Shown here one piece after another: positions 29,116 to 36,757 of a stretch of 64,000 bases of DNA. This stretch comes from Pseudomonas sp. S06B 330. GTDB taxonomy: Bacteria > Pseudomonadota > Gammaproteobacteria > Pseudomonadales > Pseudomonadaceae. The stretch covers positions 1,279,501 to 1,343,500 of the forward strand of contig NZ_CP088149.1 in the NCBI RefSeq assembly GCF_002845275.2. The letters are read 5' to 3'. The stretch's first letter is position 1; every line of letters starts with the position of its first letter. The notes below the pieces were generated by a model that worked only from the letters and a program-made list of their open reading frames with translations, was not told the origin of the DNA and ran no database searches. The position numbers were made by a program, and so were the translations under genes.

Positions 29116-29340
29116 ATGACCAACGCCAACCCCAATCCGCTGCATGGCGTGACCCTGGAGCAGATCCTCACCGCGCTGGTGGCGCACTATCAATGGGAAG
29201 GGCTGGCCGAGCGCGTTGATATCCGTTGCTTCAAGAGCGATCCGAGCATCAAGTCGAGCCTGACTTTTTTGCGCCGCACGCCGTGGGCACGGGAGAAAGT
29301 CGAACGGCTCTACCTGAAGCTGCAGCGCGGTCGTCGTTAA
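29116..29340 (+). CDS. VF530 family (DUF2132) DNA-binding protein
   Basis: 74 residues from ATG 29116, GGAG eight bases upstream. The body ([48 protein letters not shown]) is the VF530 family domain, named after a Vibrio fischeri protein with a known double-helical fold and DNA binding. Its biological role is not known. The Pr6Pr membrane protein gene follows five bases later. Confidence 0.9.
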   Translation: MTNANPNPLHGVTLEQILTALVAHYQWEGLAERVDIRCFKSDPSIKSSLTFLRRTPWAREKVERLYLKLQRGRR

Positions 29341-29344
29341 GCCG

Positions 29345-29998
29345 ATGGTCCGGCGCGAGGTCGTGATCGGCCTGGCTGCTTGTCTGGGCTGGAGTGCACT
29401 GGCAATTCAGATGTACCTGGTGTTGCTGGCACGCTGGCAGGAGCAGGCAAGCCTGATCGGCGGCCTGGTGACGTTTTTCAGTTTTTTCACAGTATTGAGC
29501 AATACCCTGGTGGCTGTGGTGCTCAGCCAAGCTGCATTCGGCAGGGCGTCAGGCGCGCGGCGCTGGTTTCTCTCCCCTGCGGTCAGCACCGGGGTGACCG
29601 CCAGTATCGTTCTGGTTGGCGTGGCCTACAGTCTGTTGTTGCGTCATCTGTGGCACCCGCACGGTTGGCAGTGGCTGGCCGATGAGCTTTTGCATGATGT
29701 CATGCCGGTGCTCTTCGTCCTGTACTGGTGGTGCTGTGTGGAGAAAGGCCGCCTGCACCTCAAGCACCTTGGCGTCTGGGTACTGTACCCATTAGGGTAT
29801 TTTGGCTATGCACTGCTGCGCGGGGAGTCGCTGGGGGTGTACCCCTATCCGTTTATTGATGTGGCCAAGCTTGGCTTTGCCCAAGTGGTATTTAACGCGC
29901 TGGCGATACTGCTGGGCTTTGTTGTCATCGGCCTGATGCTGCTGGGTCTGGATCGCTGGCAGGGCGGGCGCCTGGCCAGAGCCAGGACGCAACCCTGA
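29345..29998 (+). CDS. Pr6Pr family membrane protein
   Basis: 217 residues with about six membrane segments and the Pr6Pr pattern: QASLIGGLVTFFSFFTVLSN near residue 40, LRHLWHPHGWQWLADELLHD, and YPLGYFGYALLRGE followed by YPYPFIDV. The family is related to eukaryotic FAR-17a/AIG1 proteins. Some relatives hydrolyse fatty acid esters, but bacterial members have no assigned function. Starts 4 bp after the VF530 gene and ends 10 bp from the convergent siderophore-interacting gene. Confidence 0.85.
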   Translation: MVRREVVIGLAACLGWSALAIQMYLVLLARWQEQASLIGGLVTFFSFFTVLSNTLVAVVLSQAAFGRASGARRWFLSPAVSTGVTASIVLVGVAYSLLLRHLWHPHGWQWLADELLHDVMPVLFVLYWWCCVEKGRLHLKHLGVWVLYPLGYFGYALLRGESLGVYPYPFIDVAKLGFAQVVFNALAILLGFVVIGLMLLGLDRWQGGRLARARTQP

Positions 29999-30008
29999 TA
30001 GTGCCGGT

Positions 30009-30779
30009 TTACGCGTCGTCGTTAGGGTCGAGGCGCCAGTAGGCGGCGGCCTTGATCCGCTCTTCCTTGAGGCCTTTTTGCTCGATCAGCAGGCGTTTGG
30101 TGCTGCGCGTCAGTGCTTTTTCCAAGGCAACCCAGGCATACAACTGGCCTTCAGGCAGGGTCAGATCGTTCACCACCTGCAGCAGGTCCTGCTGATGCCG
30201 CTGCACCCAGATCACTTCAACCTGCGCCTGACTCGCCAGGGCCTGCTGCTCGTGTGCATCCTCAATCTCGATGACCGCCAGTACCTTACGCGTGGCCGGC
30301 AGTTCTTCCAGGCGTCTGGCAATGGCCGGGATCGCCGTTTCGTCACCGATCAGCAGGTAGCTGTCGAAGATGTCCGGTACCACCATTGAGCTGCGTGGCC
30401 CGGCAATATTGAGGATCTGTCCGACCTCGGCCTGCGCAGCCCAGGTCGAGGCGGGGCCGTCGCCATGCAGAACAAAGTCGATATCCAGTTCCCCGGCGGC
30501 CAGGTCGATACGGCGTGGGGTGTATTCGCGCATGGTTGGGCGCATGCCATCCAGGCTGAGTTCGTTGCTATCAAGCACCGCCTGCTCTTGTGGGGTACAG
30601 GCGAACAGCAACTTGATGTGGTCGTCGCTGCCGATGCTGGTAAACCCTTGCAGTTCTGGCCCTCCGAGGGTGATGCGGCGCATGCGCGGGGTCAGCTCCG
30701 TGACCCGCAGCACGTTCAGGCAGCGGCGTTTGATCTCGTGGTTGACGCGGTGAATTGCGGTGTTTTCGCTGACACTCAT
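30009..30779 (-). CDS. Siderophore-interacting protein / ferric-siderophore reductase (ViuB/YqjH family)
   Basis: 256 residues. A FAD-binding domain (LRVTELTPRMRRITLGG, MRPTMREYTPRRID, FVLHGDGPASTWA) is followed by an NAD(P)H-binding domain (SYLLIGDETAIPAIARRLEE, AWVALEKALTRSTKRLL). Members reduce iron in cytoplasmic ferric-siderophores. The gene lies downstream of a YqjI-type regulator and overlaps it by 4 bp, so it is co-transcribed with its own likely repressor. E. coli yqjH and yqjI are instead divergent. Confidence 0.92.
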   Translation of the reverse strand: MSVSENTAIHRVNHEIKRRCLNVLRVTELTPRMRRITLGGPELQGFTSIGSDDHIKLLFACTPQEQAVLDSNELSLDGMRPTMREYTPRRIDLAAGELDIDFVLHGDGPASTWAAQAEVGQILNIAGPRSSMVVPDIFDSYLLIGDETAIPAIARRLEELPATRKVLAVIEIEDAHEQQALASQAQVEVIWVQRHQQDLLQVVNDLTLPEGQLYAWVALEKALTRSTKRLLIEQKGLKEERIKAAAYWRLDPNDDA

Positions 30780-31345
30780 ACTGCGGTCTCCGTAGACGTC
30801 GCAGTGGGGCCTGCGACGATGGCTTTGGCGGTGTTGTTGAGCAGGGTGCGGACCCGTTCGATTTCTGCCGGACTCCAGCGGCCACTGTGCATCTGCAGGG
30901 CATGACGCAGGTTGTGCACCGCTTCATGGATTTCCTGTGGGCGGTCGTGCCCGCACAGCGAACGCTTGCTGACTTCGATGCGCATGCGCACACCGTCCAG
31001 GGCGATCGACTGTTCGGCCAGTGACTCAAGCCCGGCAGGGGTGACGCTGTAGCGTTTCTTGCTTCCGTGGACCTGACCGACGATCAACTCGCTTTCTTCC
31101 AGGAAGGTGAGCGTCGGATAAATCACGCCAGGGCTTGGGCTGTAGTTGCCGCCAAACAGGCTCTCGATTTGGCGGATCAGGTCATAGCCGTGGCAGGGCT
31201 GCTCGGCGAGCATCGACAGCAGCAGCAATTTCAGATCACCCGGGGCGAAGACCCGTGGGCCGCGGTCGCCACGTTCGCGGTTATGGCGGCGCTCGAGACC
31301 GTCATGGCGTTCGCCATGATCACGGTGAGGAGGATGTTCACGCAT
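30776..31345 (-). CDS. yqjI: PadR-family metal-responsive repressor (YqjI type)
   Basis: 189 residues. A His/Arg-rich N-terminus (PPHRDHGERHDGLERRHN, residues 5-22) resembles the metal-binding tail of E. coli YqjI. A PadR winged helix follows (FAPGDLKLLLLSMLAEQPCH, SPGVIYPTLTFLEE, KKRYSVTPAGLESLAE) and a C-terminal helix for dimerisation. YqjI represses the neighbouring ferric reductase gene and responds to nickel and iron. Two repeats of a palindromic AGATATRTCT motif lie just upstream, probably its operator. Confidence 0.88.
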   Translation of the reverse strand: MREHPPHRDHGERHDGLERRHNRERGDRGPRVFAPGDLKLLLLSMLAEQPCHGYDLIRQIESLFGGNYSPSPGVIYPTLTFLEESELIVGQVHGSKKRYSVTPAGLESLAEQSIALDGVRMRIEVSKRSLCGHDRPQEIHEAVHNLRHALQMHSGRWSPAEIERVRTLLNNTAKAIVAGPTATSTETAV

Positions 31346-31363
31346 GAAGGGCTCCCTTTTGCG

Positions 31364-31404
31364 TTTAGATATGTCTTTAGATAGTACTCAAGATATATCT
31401 TTAG
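31364..31404. promoter_or_regulatory. Tandem palindromic operator upstream of yqjI
   Basis: AGATATGTCTTTA at 31367 and AGATATATCTTTA at 31391 are near-identical direct repeats 24 bp apart; the second contains a perfect palindrome. A third partial copy (TTTAGATAGT) lies between. PadR-type repressors bind dyads of this kind, so autoregulation is likely. Confidence 0.65.
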
Positions 31405-31511
31405 GCAAGCATGAGAGTGAGAGTATTTCTCGTATTAGGCAGGAAAGGGACGAATGGTCTGGCTGAACAGTTGCTCTGGTTTTGTCTGGGGCCACTTCTT
31501 GACTGGCCCCT

Positions 31512-31647
31512 TGTAGCCGCTGCCGTAAGGCTGCGATCGGGCGTGAAACGGCCGCAAAACCAGGTCACAGACGATTCGTCTGGGTGAATGAAGTGGCCAC
31601 GACTGCTTTGCAGTCGATCGCAGCCTCGTGCCTCGGCAGCGGCTACA
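31512..31647. repeat. REP pair forming a long inverted repeat
   Basis: TGTAGCCGCTGCCG (31512-31525) and AGGCTGCGATCG (31528-31539) recur inverted as CGATCGCAGCCT (31615-31626) and CGGCAGCGGCTACA (31634-31647), both perfect. The same unit occurs once more, single, at 63636-63665. This is a typical Pseudomonas BIME-like arrangement. Confidence 0.8.
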
Positions 31648-31688
31648 GCAAGGAGTGCAGCCAAGCGACTGGATAAGTCATGAGCAGA

Positions 31689-34600
31689 CTATTGCTTTGC
31701 CACCTGCGGCGGCGCCTTGCACAAGGTATGGCTGCCTGGTTGCAGATACGGCGTAAGGATCGGCGCCATGCCCTTGAGCACCTGCACCGGTAAGGCCGAG
31801 GTGAACTTGAAGGACTCTGCCGCACGCCCGGGTACGAAGGCGGTGAGGGTGCCGAAGTGGTTGTCGCCGAGGAAGAACACAAACGTTGCCGTACGGTTGA
31901 TCGCCTTCGAGCCAAGCAAGCGGCCACCGGCGCCCCAGCTTTCGAGACGGTTGTCGCCGGTACCGGTCTTGCCGCCCATAACCATTGGCGTGCCATCGTT
32001 GAGTTTGAAACTGCCCGATACCCGTCGTGCGGTACCGGCATCGACCACCTGCGACAGGGCGCCACGCAGGGCCCGGGCGACTTCCACCGAGAGCACCCGC
32101 TGACCCAGGTCGGGATCACCTGCCAGGCGTGTTTCATACGGTGTATCAGCCGCAAAGTGCAGGGTATCGATACGCAATACCGGCAAGCGAATGCCATCGT
32201 TCTGAATAATCCCGATCAGCTCGGCCAGTGCCGCCGGCCGGTCGCCGGAGCTGCCGATGGCGGTGGCCAGTGACGGCACCAGGTGATCAAAGGGATAGCC
32301 AACGCGTTTCCAGCGCCGATGGATGTCGAGGAACGCCTCAATCTCCACCAAGGTACGAATGCGGCTGTCACGAGCGCCCTTGTGGCGGCTCTTGAACAGC
32401 CAGCTGTAGACCTCCTGGCGCTCGAACTGGCTGGCTTGCGCTGCGTCCTGGAAGCTGGCGCTGGGGTTGTGGAGCAGGTAGCCCAGCAGCCACAGGTCCA
32501 GCGGGTGAACCTTGGCGACAAAGCCTTGATCGGGCAGGTCGAACTTGCCTGGGCCGTAGGCGTAGTACATATCGTCAAGTCGCTTGTCGGTCACCGTGTC
32601 TTGTTTACTCGGCGCGCGCTTTTTGTCCTGCAGTTCTTTTTTCAGGTGCGCGCGGACGAAGGCATTGAAGGTGGCCTGGTCGGCCTCCGGGAACAGATAG
32701 CGGTGTACGGCAGCCAAGCGGATCGGGGTGATGCGCAAGCCGTCGAGGAAGGTGTCCAGTCGCTGTTGTGAGGTTTTGCCACGGTACTTTTTCCAGAACC
32801 GGCGCAGGTAATCAGTGCCTTCTTTGTCGGCGAAACGCGCCAGGTATTCTTGACGCCGCGGCTCAGTGTCGTCCCGAAGCAATTTGATGCTGTTGCCCGG
32901 GGTCTGATAGGTGCTGTAGCGCACCAGATCACGCATCAAGCGTATGAACGGCAGGTTGATCGATTCGCGCAAGGCATCCTTGAGGGTGGGGATACGGCTG
33001 TTGTCTTCCTTGCGAAAGTTATTGAACACGTGCATGCCGCCACCGGTAAAGAAGGCTTCACCGGGACTGGCCGAATACTTGCGATCAAGGGCGGCATCGA
33101 GCATCGCCGTGAGGTTGCGGTCCTTGTTCTGGATCAGGTAGTCGATGGCCCAGCGAGTGATGAAGTCCAGCTCTGCAACCTCGACGTTCTTCAGGTCGGC
33201 GGCGGGGGTCGCGGCGTACTTGTCATGCAGCTCGGCGATGATTTCCAGGTAGCTGGTCAGCACTCGCAGCTTGGCGGTGGAGCCCAGTTCCAGCTTGCTG
33301 CCCTCGTTGATATCGAAGGGCTGGTCGGTGCTGTCGGTTTGCACCCGTACCCGCGAGCCGTTGGCAGTGCGCTCGAGCAAGGTGAAGCTGTAGCGCACTT
33401 GGGTAGTGCTGGTCGGGGTCAGCAAGCGCTCGCCAAACAGACCGAGCTTCTCGGCGATGGCCGGATCGGCGAGGTCTTTGAGGTATTGGCTGACCTGGCC
33501 CTGCAAGTCCGACTGCAAGGTGCTGGTGGCCGACAGGTCGAGGCGGTCAAGGTCGTAGAGCGGCCGGGCCAGGGCCAGAGACAGACGGCTGCGGGCGACA
33601 CTGATGCCCTTGTTGGTGACAATTGGCTGAATGGTGGGTTGTGCTACCCAGTCGCGGTAGACCGCTTTGCTGGCCAGTGCTGCTTCGGCAAGTGGCCGGT
33701 CAACGATATTGCTGGCAGCCAGAACACGGATATGGCTGTCGGTGAGTTCAGCCAGTTCGTTGCGCCCTTTGGACAGAAAGTGCGACGGGCGGCGTTGGGC
33801 AATCATCAGTGACAGGACCTGACGCAGGGCCAGGCCACGCGCGGCCAGGCTTGCCGGATCGCTCTCAGTGGAGGCCAGCGCCTGGTTGACTTGGGCGAAG
33901 TCGGCGCCATACCAGACCCGCAGTCCCTCTGCCATGCCATGGACCTCACCATGCCCTGGCACTGCCGATAGCGGCACGCTGTTGAGGTAATCGCGGACGA
34001 TGCGTTGGCGGGCTTCAAGGCTTTGTGCACCGCCTTGGTAAGCGCGGACGCTGGCGGAAATCATCTGGCGGATTTTTTCCGCACCAGAGACCGTAAGGCC
34101 GTCGGGCGAATGTCGGTATTTCTCCAGCTGGGTAGCCAGGGTGCTGCCGCCAGCGGATTGGCCGGGCAGGGCCAGGTACTTGGCGACCTGACTGTAAGCC
34201 GCCTTGGCAAAACGCGGCCAGTCCACCGCTGGGTTGGCGTAGGGATCGTTGGGGTCGAGCAGGTCGCGGTTCTCGATAAACAACAGACTGTTGACGATGA
34301 CCGGTGGGATGGAGTCGAAGTCCGGGTACAGGTACTGCGGGTAGTGGTACTGGTACAGCACGTCACCCTTGCAGTCGGTAATCGACAGGCCTGTCTGGAT
34401 CTTTTCTTTATAGGGCACGAAGAAACCGTGCTCGGTGTAGTCCATTAACGCGGGGGAGAAATGCACCTGTTCGCTGATCACGTAATCGCGTTTGAGCAGG
34501 CGTGGCAGGAATTCGCCCAGGGCACTGTAGCCCAGGCGCTTATCGAACGGACCCTCGCCGGGATAGAGGATGGCGTCGCTGGGGCCTGGTTGCAGCGAGT

Positions 34601-34826
34601 ACGTCAAGGTCGAGGCGAATTGACTGAGTTCGCGTGATTGAAGGCGTGAAGTGTGCATCTCGTTAGCGATGGCCACGCCCAGCGCGATCAGGGCGAGCAG
34701 CAGCACCAGCCAGACCAGCCGCCACCACAGATGACGCTGGCGAGGGCTTTTCGGCGAAGGCGATTCTTCAAGGGATTCAGTGGGAGTTTCCTTACTCGTT
34801 GGTTCCGATTGCCACAGTGCGCCCAT
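31689..34826 (-). CDS. Large class A penicillin-binding protein-like peptidoglycan synthase
   Basis: 1045 residues. A cytoplasmic Pro/Ser-rich tail and one membrane anchor (about 33-55) precede a glycosyltransferase-51 domain with Glu185 (SLLFIENRDLLDP) and GGSTLATQLEK. The transpeptidase domain has all three motifs: Ser516-TAK, SIN at 622 and Lys953-TGT. It is longer than the usual PBP1a/1b, with extra sequence between SxN and KTG. It would polymerise and cross-link peptidoglycan at the inner membrane. This is not the standard mrcA or mrcB, so it is probably an accessory enzyme; its target stage is unknown. Confidence 0.85.
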   Translation of the reverse strand: MGALWQSEPTSKETPTESLEESPSPKSPRQRHLWWRLVWLVLLLALIALGVAIANEMHTSRLQSRELSQFASTLTYSLQPGPSDAILYPGEGPFDKRLGYSALGEFLPRLLKRDYVISEQVHFSPALMDYTEHGFFVPYKEKIQTGLSITDCKGDVLYQYHYPQYLYPDFDSIPPVIVNSLLFIENRDLLDPNDPYANPAVDWPRFAKAAYSQVAKYLALPGQSAGGSTLATQLEKYRHSPDGLTVSGAEKIRQMISASVRAYQGGAQSLEARQRIVRDYLNSVPLSAVPGHGEVHGMAEGLRVWYGADFAQVNQALASTESDPASLAARGLALRQVLSLMIAQRRPSHFLSKGRNELAELTDSHIRVLAASNIVDRPLAEAALASKAVYRDWVAQPTIQPIVTNKGISVARSRLSLALARPLYDLDRLDLSATSTLQSDLQGQVSQYLKDLADPAIAEKLGLFGERLLTPTSTTQVRYSFTLLERTANGSRVRVQTDSTDQPFDINEGSKLELGSTAKLRVLTSYLEIIAELHDKYAATPAADLKNVEVAELDFITRWAIDYLIQNKDRNLTAMLDAALDRKYSASPGEAFFTGGGMHVFNNFRKEDNSRIPTLKDALRESINLPFIRLMRDLVRYSTYQTPGNSIKLLRDDTEPRRQEYLARFADKEGTDYLRRFWKKYRGKTSQQRLDTFLDGLRITPIRLAAVHRYLFPEADQATFNAFVRAHLKKELQDKKRAPSKQDTVTDKRLDDMYYAYGPGKFDLPDQGFVAKVHPLDLWLLGYLLHNPSASFQDAAQASQFERQEVYSWLFKSRHKGARDSRIRTLVEIEAFLDIHRRWKRVGYPFDHLVPSLATAIGSSGDRPAALAELIGIIQNDGIRLPVLRIDTLHFAADTPYETRLAGDPDLGQRVLSVEVARALRGALSQVVDAGTARRVSGSFKLNDGTPMVMGGKTGTGDNRLESWGAGGRLLGSKAINRTATFVFFLGDNHFGTLTAFVPGRAAESFKFTSALPVQVLKGMAPILTPYLQPGSHTLCKAPPQVAKQ

Positions 34827-35263
34827 AGTGTTCAGCCCGGCTACGTATTTTCGTCTTGCTTGCCTGAAGCTTAGACGGTGAGCGAGTTTGGTGAAAAATT
34901 TGTAAGCCTTGTAAGGCTGCTCCTAAAAATGGGTAGGCCGTGCGCCTTTGGTGGAGGTTGTAATGCCCCGTTTTGGTGCTATGTTAGCCGCCCTGTTGGT
35001 TGTACTGGAGAAAACACGGGGAATGCCCCTCCGTGAATGGGTTTTTTGCCGAGAGTTCTCGCCAAATATCCTGCTCTTTATAGTGAAAAGCCCTACAGTG
35101 GCCTTTCTATACTGCTCGCCCCTTTCGCTTTGTCGGCAAATTGCGTGTCGGCAGACGGGACCGCTCACAAGGTGGCGCCCGGCAAGGCAGCGTATCCAGC
35201 CTATCGGCGGTACCAGGCCTGCACGAATGGTCATATCCAATAACAAAATGAGGTTGTATTTCT
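34827..35263. other. 437-bp intergenic region upstream of proY
   Basis: Divergent promoters for the PBP-like gene and proY must lie here. An open frame from ATG 34963 (GGAGG five bases upstream) runs 110 codons into proY but shows no family features. A hairpin ACGGGG...CCCCTCCGT (35017-35035) followed by six T (35041-35046) could be an attenuator. Nothing else is recognised. Confidence 0.4.
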
Positions 35264-36685
35264 ATGCCAGTCGGCAACCATCCTTCTCACGGTGAGACCG
35301 CCCAGGGCGGCCCGCTCAAGCGAGAACTCGGCGAGCGACATATTCGCCTGATGGCGCTGGGCGCCTGTATCGGTGTCGGCCTGTTCCTGGGTTCGGCCAA
35401 GGCCATTGAAATGGCCGGACCGGCAATCATGCTGTCCTACATCATCGGTGGTCTGGCGATCCTGGTGATCATGCGCGCCCTCGGTGAAATGGCCGTGCAC
35501 AACCCGGTCGCAGGCTCCTTCAGCCGTTACGCTCAAGATTACCTTGGCCCGTTGGCGGGCTTTTTGACCGGCTGGAACTACTGGTTCCTGTGGTTGGTGA
35601 CCTGCGTTGCGGAGATCACCGCGGTGGCCATCTATATGGGCATCTGGTTCCCCGATGTGCCGCGCTGGATCTGGGCCCTGGCGGCCTTGGGCAGCATGGG
35701 CGCGATCAACCTGATCGCGGTCAAGGCCTTCGGTGAGTTCGAGTTCTGGTTTGCTCTGATCAAGATCGTCACCATTATTGCCATGGTGCTGGGAGGCATC
35801 GGCATCATCGCCTTTGGCTTCGGCAACGACGGCGTGGCGATGGGTATTTCCAATCTCTGGAGCAACGGCGGTTTCATGCCCAACGGCGTGACCGGTGTGT
35901 TGATGTCGCTGCAGATGGTGATGTTTGCCTACTTGGGCGTAGAAATGATCGGCCTGACCGCCGGTGAAGCGCGCAACCCGCAAAAAACCATTCCCCAGGC
36001 CATCGGCTCGGTGTTCTGGCGCATCCTGCTGTTCTATGTTGGCGCACTGTTCGTGATCCTCTCGATCTACCCTTGGAACGAGATCGGCAGCCAGGGCAGT
36101 CCGTTTGTGATGACCTTCGAGCGTCTGGGCATCAAGACTGCCGCCGGTATCATCAACTTCGTGGTGATCACGGCGGCGCTGTCGTCGTGCAACGGTGGCA
36201 TCTTCAGCACCGGTCGCATGCTCTACAGCCTGGCGCAGAACGGTCAGGCCCCAGCGACTTTCGCCCGCACTTCGAGCAACGGCGTGCCGCGTAACGCCTT
36301 GCTGCTGTCCATCGCCGCCCTGCTGCTGGGCGTGCTGGCCAACTACCTGGTACCGGAGAAAGTCTTCGTCTGGGTAACCGCCATCGCTACCTTCGGAGCG
36401 ATCTGGACCTGGGTGATGATCCTGTTGGCGCAATTGAAGTTCCGCGCCGGTCTGAGCGAGACCGAACGCGCGGCACTGAAATACCGCATGTGGCTGTGGC
36501 CGCTGAGCTCCTACCTGGCGCTGGCGTTCCTGATCCTGGTGGTCGGTCTGATGGCCTACTTCGAGGAAACCCGCGTGGCGCTGTACATTGGCCCAGCGTT
36601 CCTGGTGCTGCTGACTGTGTTGTACTACGTGTTCAAACTGTCGCCTAAGGCTGACAACGTTCAGCTGGCGCGTTCCGCGTCGTGA
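35264..36685 (+). CDS. proY: Amino acid permease, ProY type (APC family)
   Basis: 473 residues with 12 predicted membrane segments. N-terminal LKRELGERHIRLMALGACIG and GLFLGSAKAIEMAGPAI are the amino acid permease signature. The stretches LGEMAVHNPVAGSFSRYAQ and LWSNGGF, and VMFAYLGVEMIGLTAGEA, closely follow Salmonella ProY, a cryptic proline permease. GAGG lies eight bases before ATG. Substrate should be confirmed; relatives carry His, Pro or aromatic amino acids. A strong hairpin follows. Confidence 0.88.
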   Translation: MPVGNHPSHGETAQGGPLKRELGERHIRLMALGACIGVGLFLGSAKAIEMAGPAIMLSYIIGGLAILVIMRALGEMAVHNPVAGSFSRYAQDYLGPLAGFLTGWNYWFLWLVTCVAEITAVAIYMGIWFPDVPRWIWALAALGSMGAINLIAVKAFGEFEFWFALIKIVTIIAMVLGGIGIIAFGFGNDGVAMGISNLWSNGGFMPNGVTGVLMSLQMVMFAYLGVEMIGLTAGEARNPQKTIPQAIGSVFWRILLFYVGALFVILSIYPWNEIGSQGSPFVMTFERLGIKTAAGIINFVVITAALSSCNGGIFSTGRMLYSLAQNGQAPATFARTSSNGVPRNALLLSIAALLLGVLANYLVPEKVFVWVTAIATFGAIWTWVMILLAQLKFRAGLSETERAALKYRMWLWPLSSYLALAFLILVVGLMAYFEETRVALYIGPAFLVLLTVLYYVFKLSPKADNVQLARSAS

Positions 36686-36691
36686 TGTAAT

Positions 36692-36746
36692 CCCATCGCG
36701 GGCATTGCCCGCGATGGGGTCCCACCGGCAGCATCACGCTGCCGGT
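36692..36746 (+). terminator. Terminator / REP-like hairpins after proY
   Basis: CCCATCGCGGGC-ATT-GCCCGCGATGGG is a perfect 12-bp stem, followed by ACCGGCAGC-ATCAC-GCTGCCGGT. They separate proY from the convergent FMN protein gene. Confidence 0.8.
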
Positions 36747-36757
36747 ACCTGTGCGGC

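Larger units (their letters stand above)
31346..31688. other. Intergenic region between yqjI and the PBP-like gene
   Basis: Holds the yqjI operator at its left side and a REP pair (31512-31647). A small open frame on the minus strand within the repeat shows no family features and is not considered a gene. Confidence 0.7.

Noticed and set aside
31401..31664. Minus-strand frame within the REP pair
   Set aside because: Runs across the inverted repeat arms; no ribosome-binding site, no resemblance to a protein.
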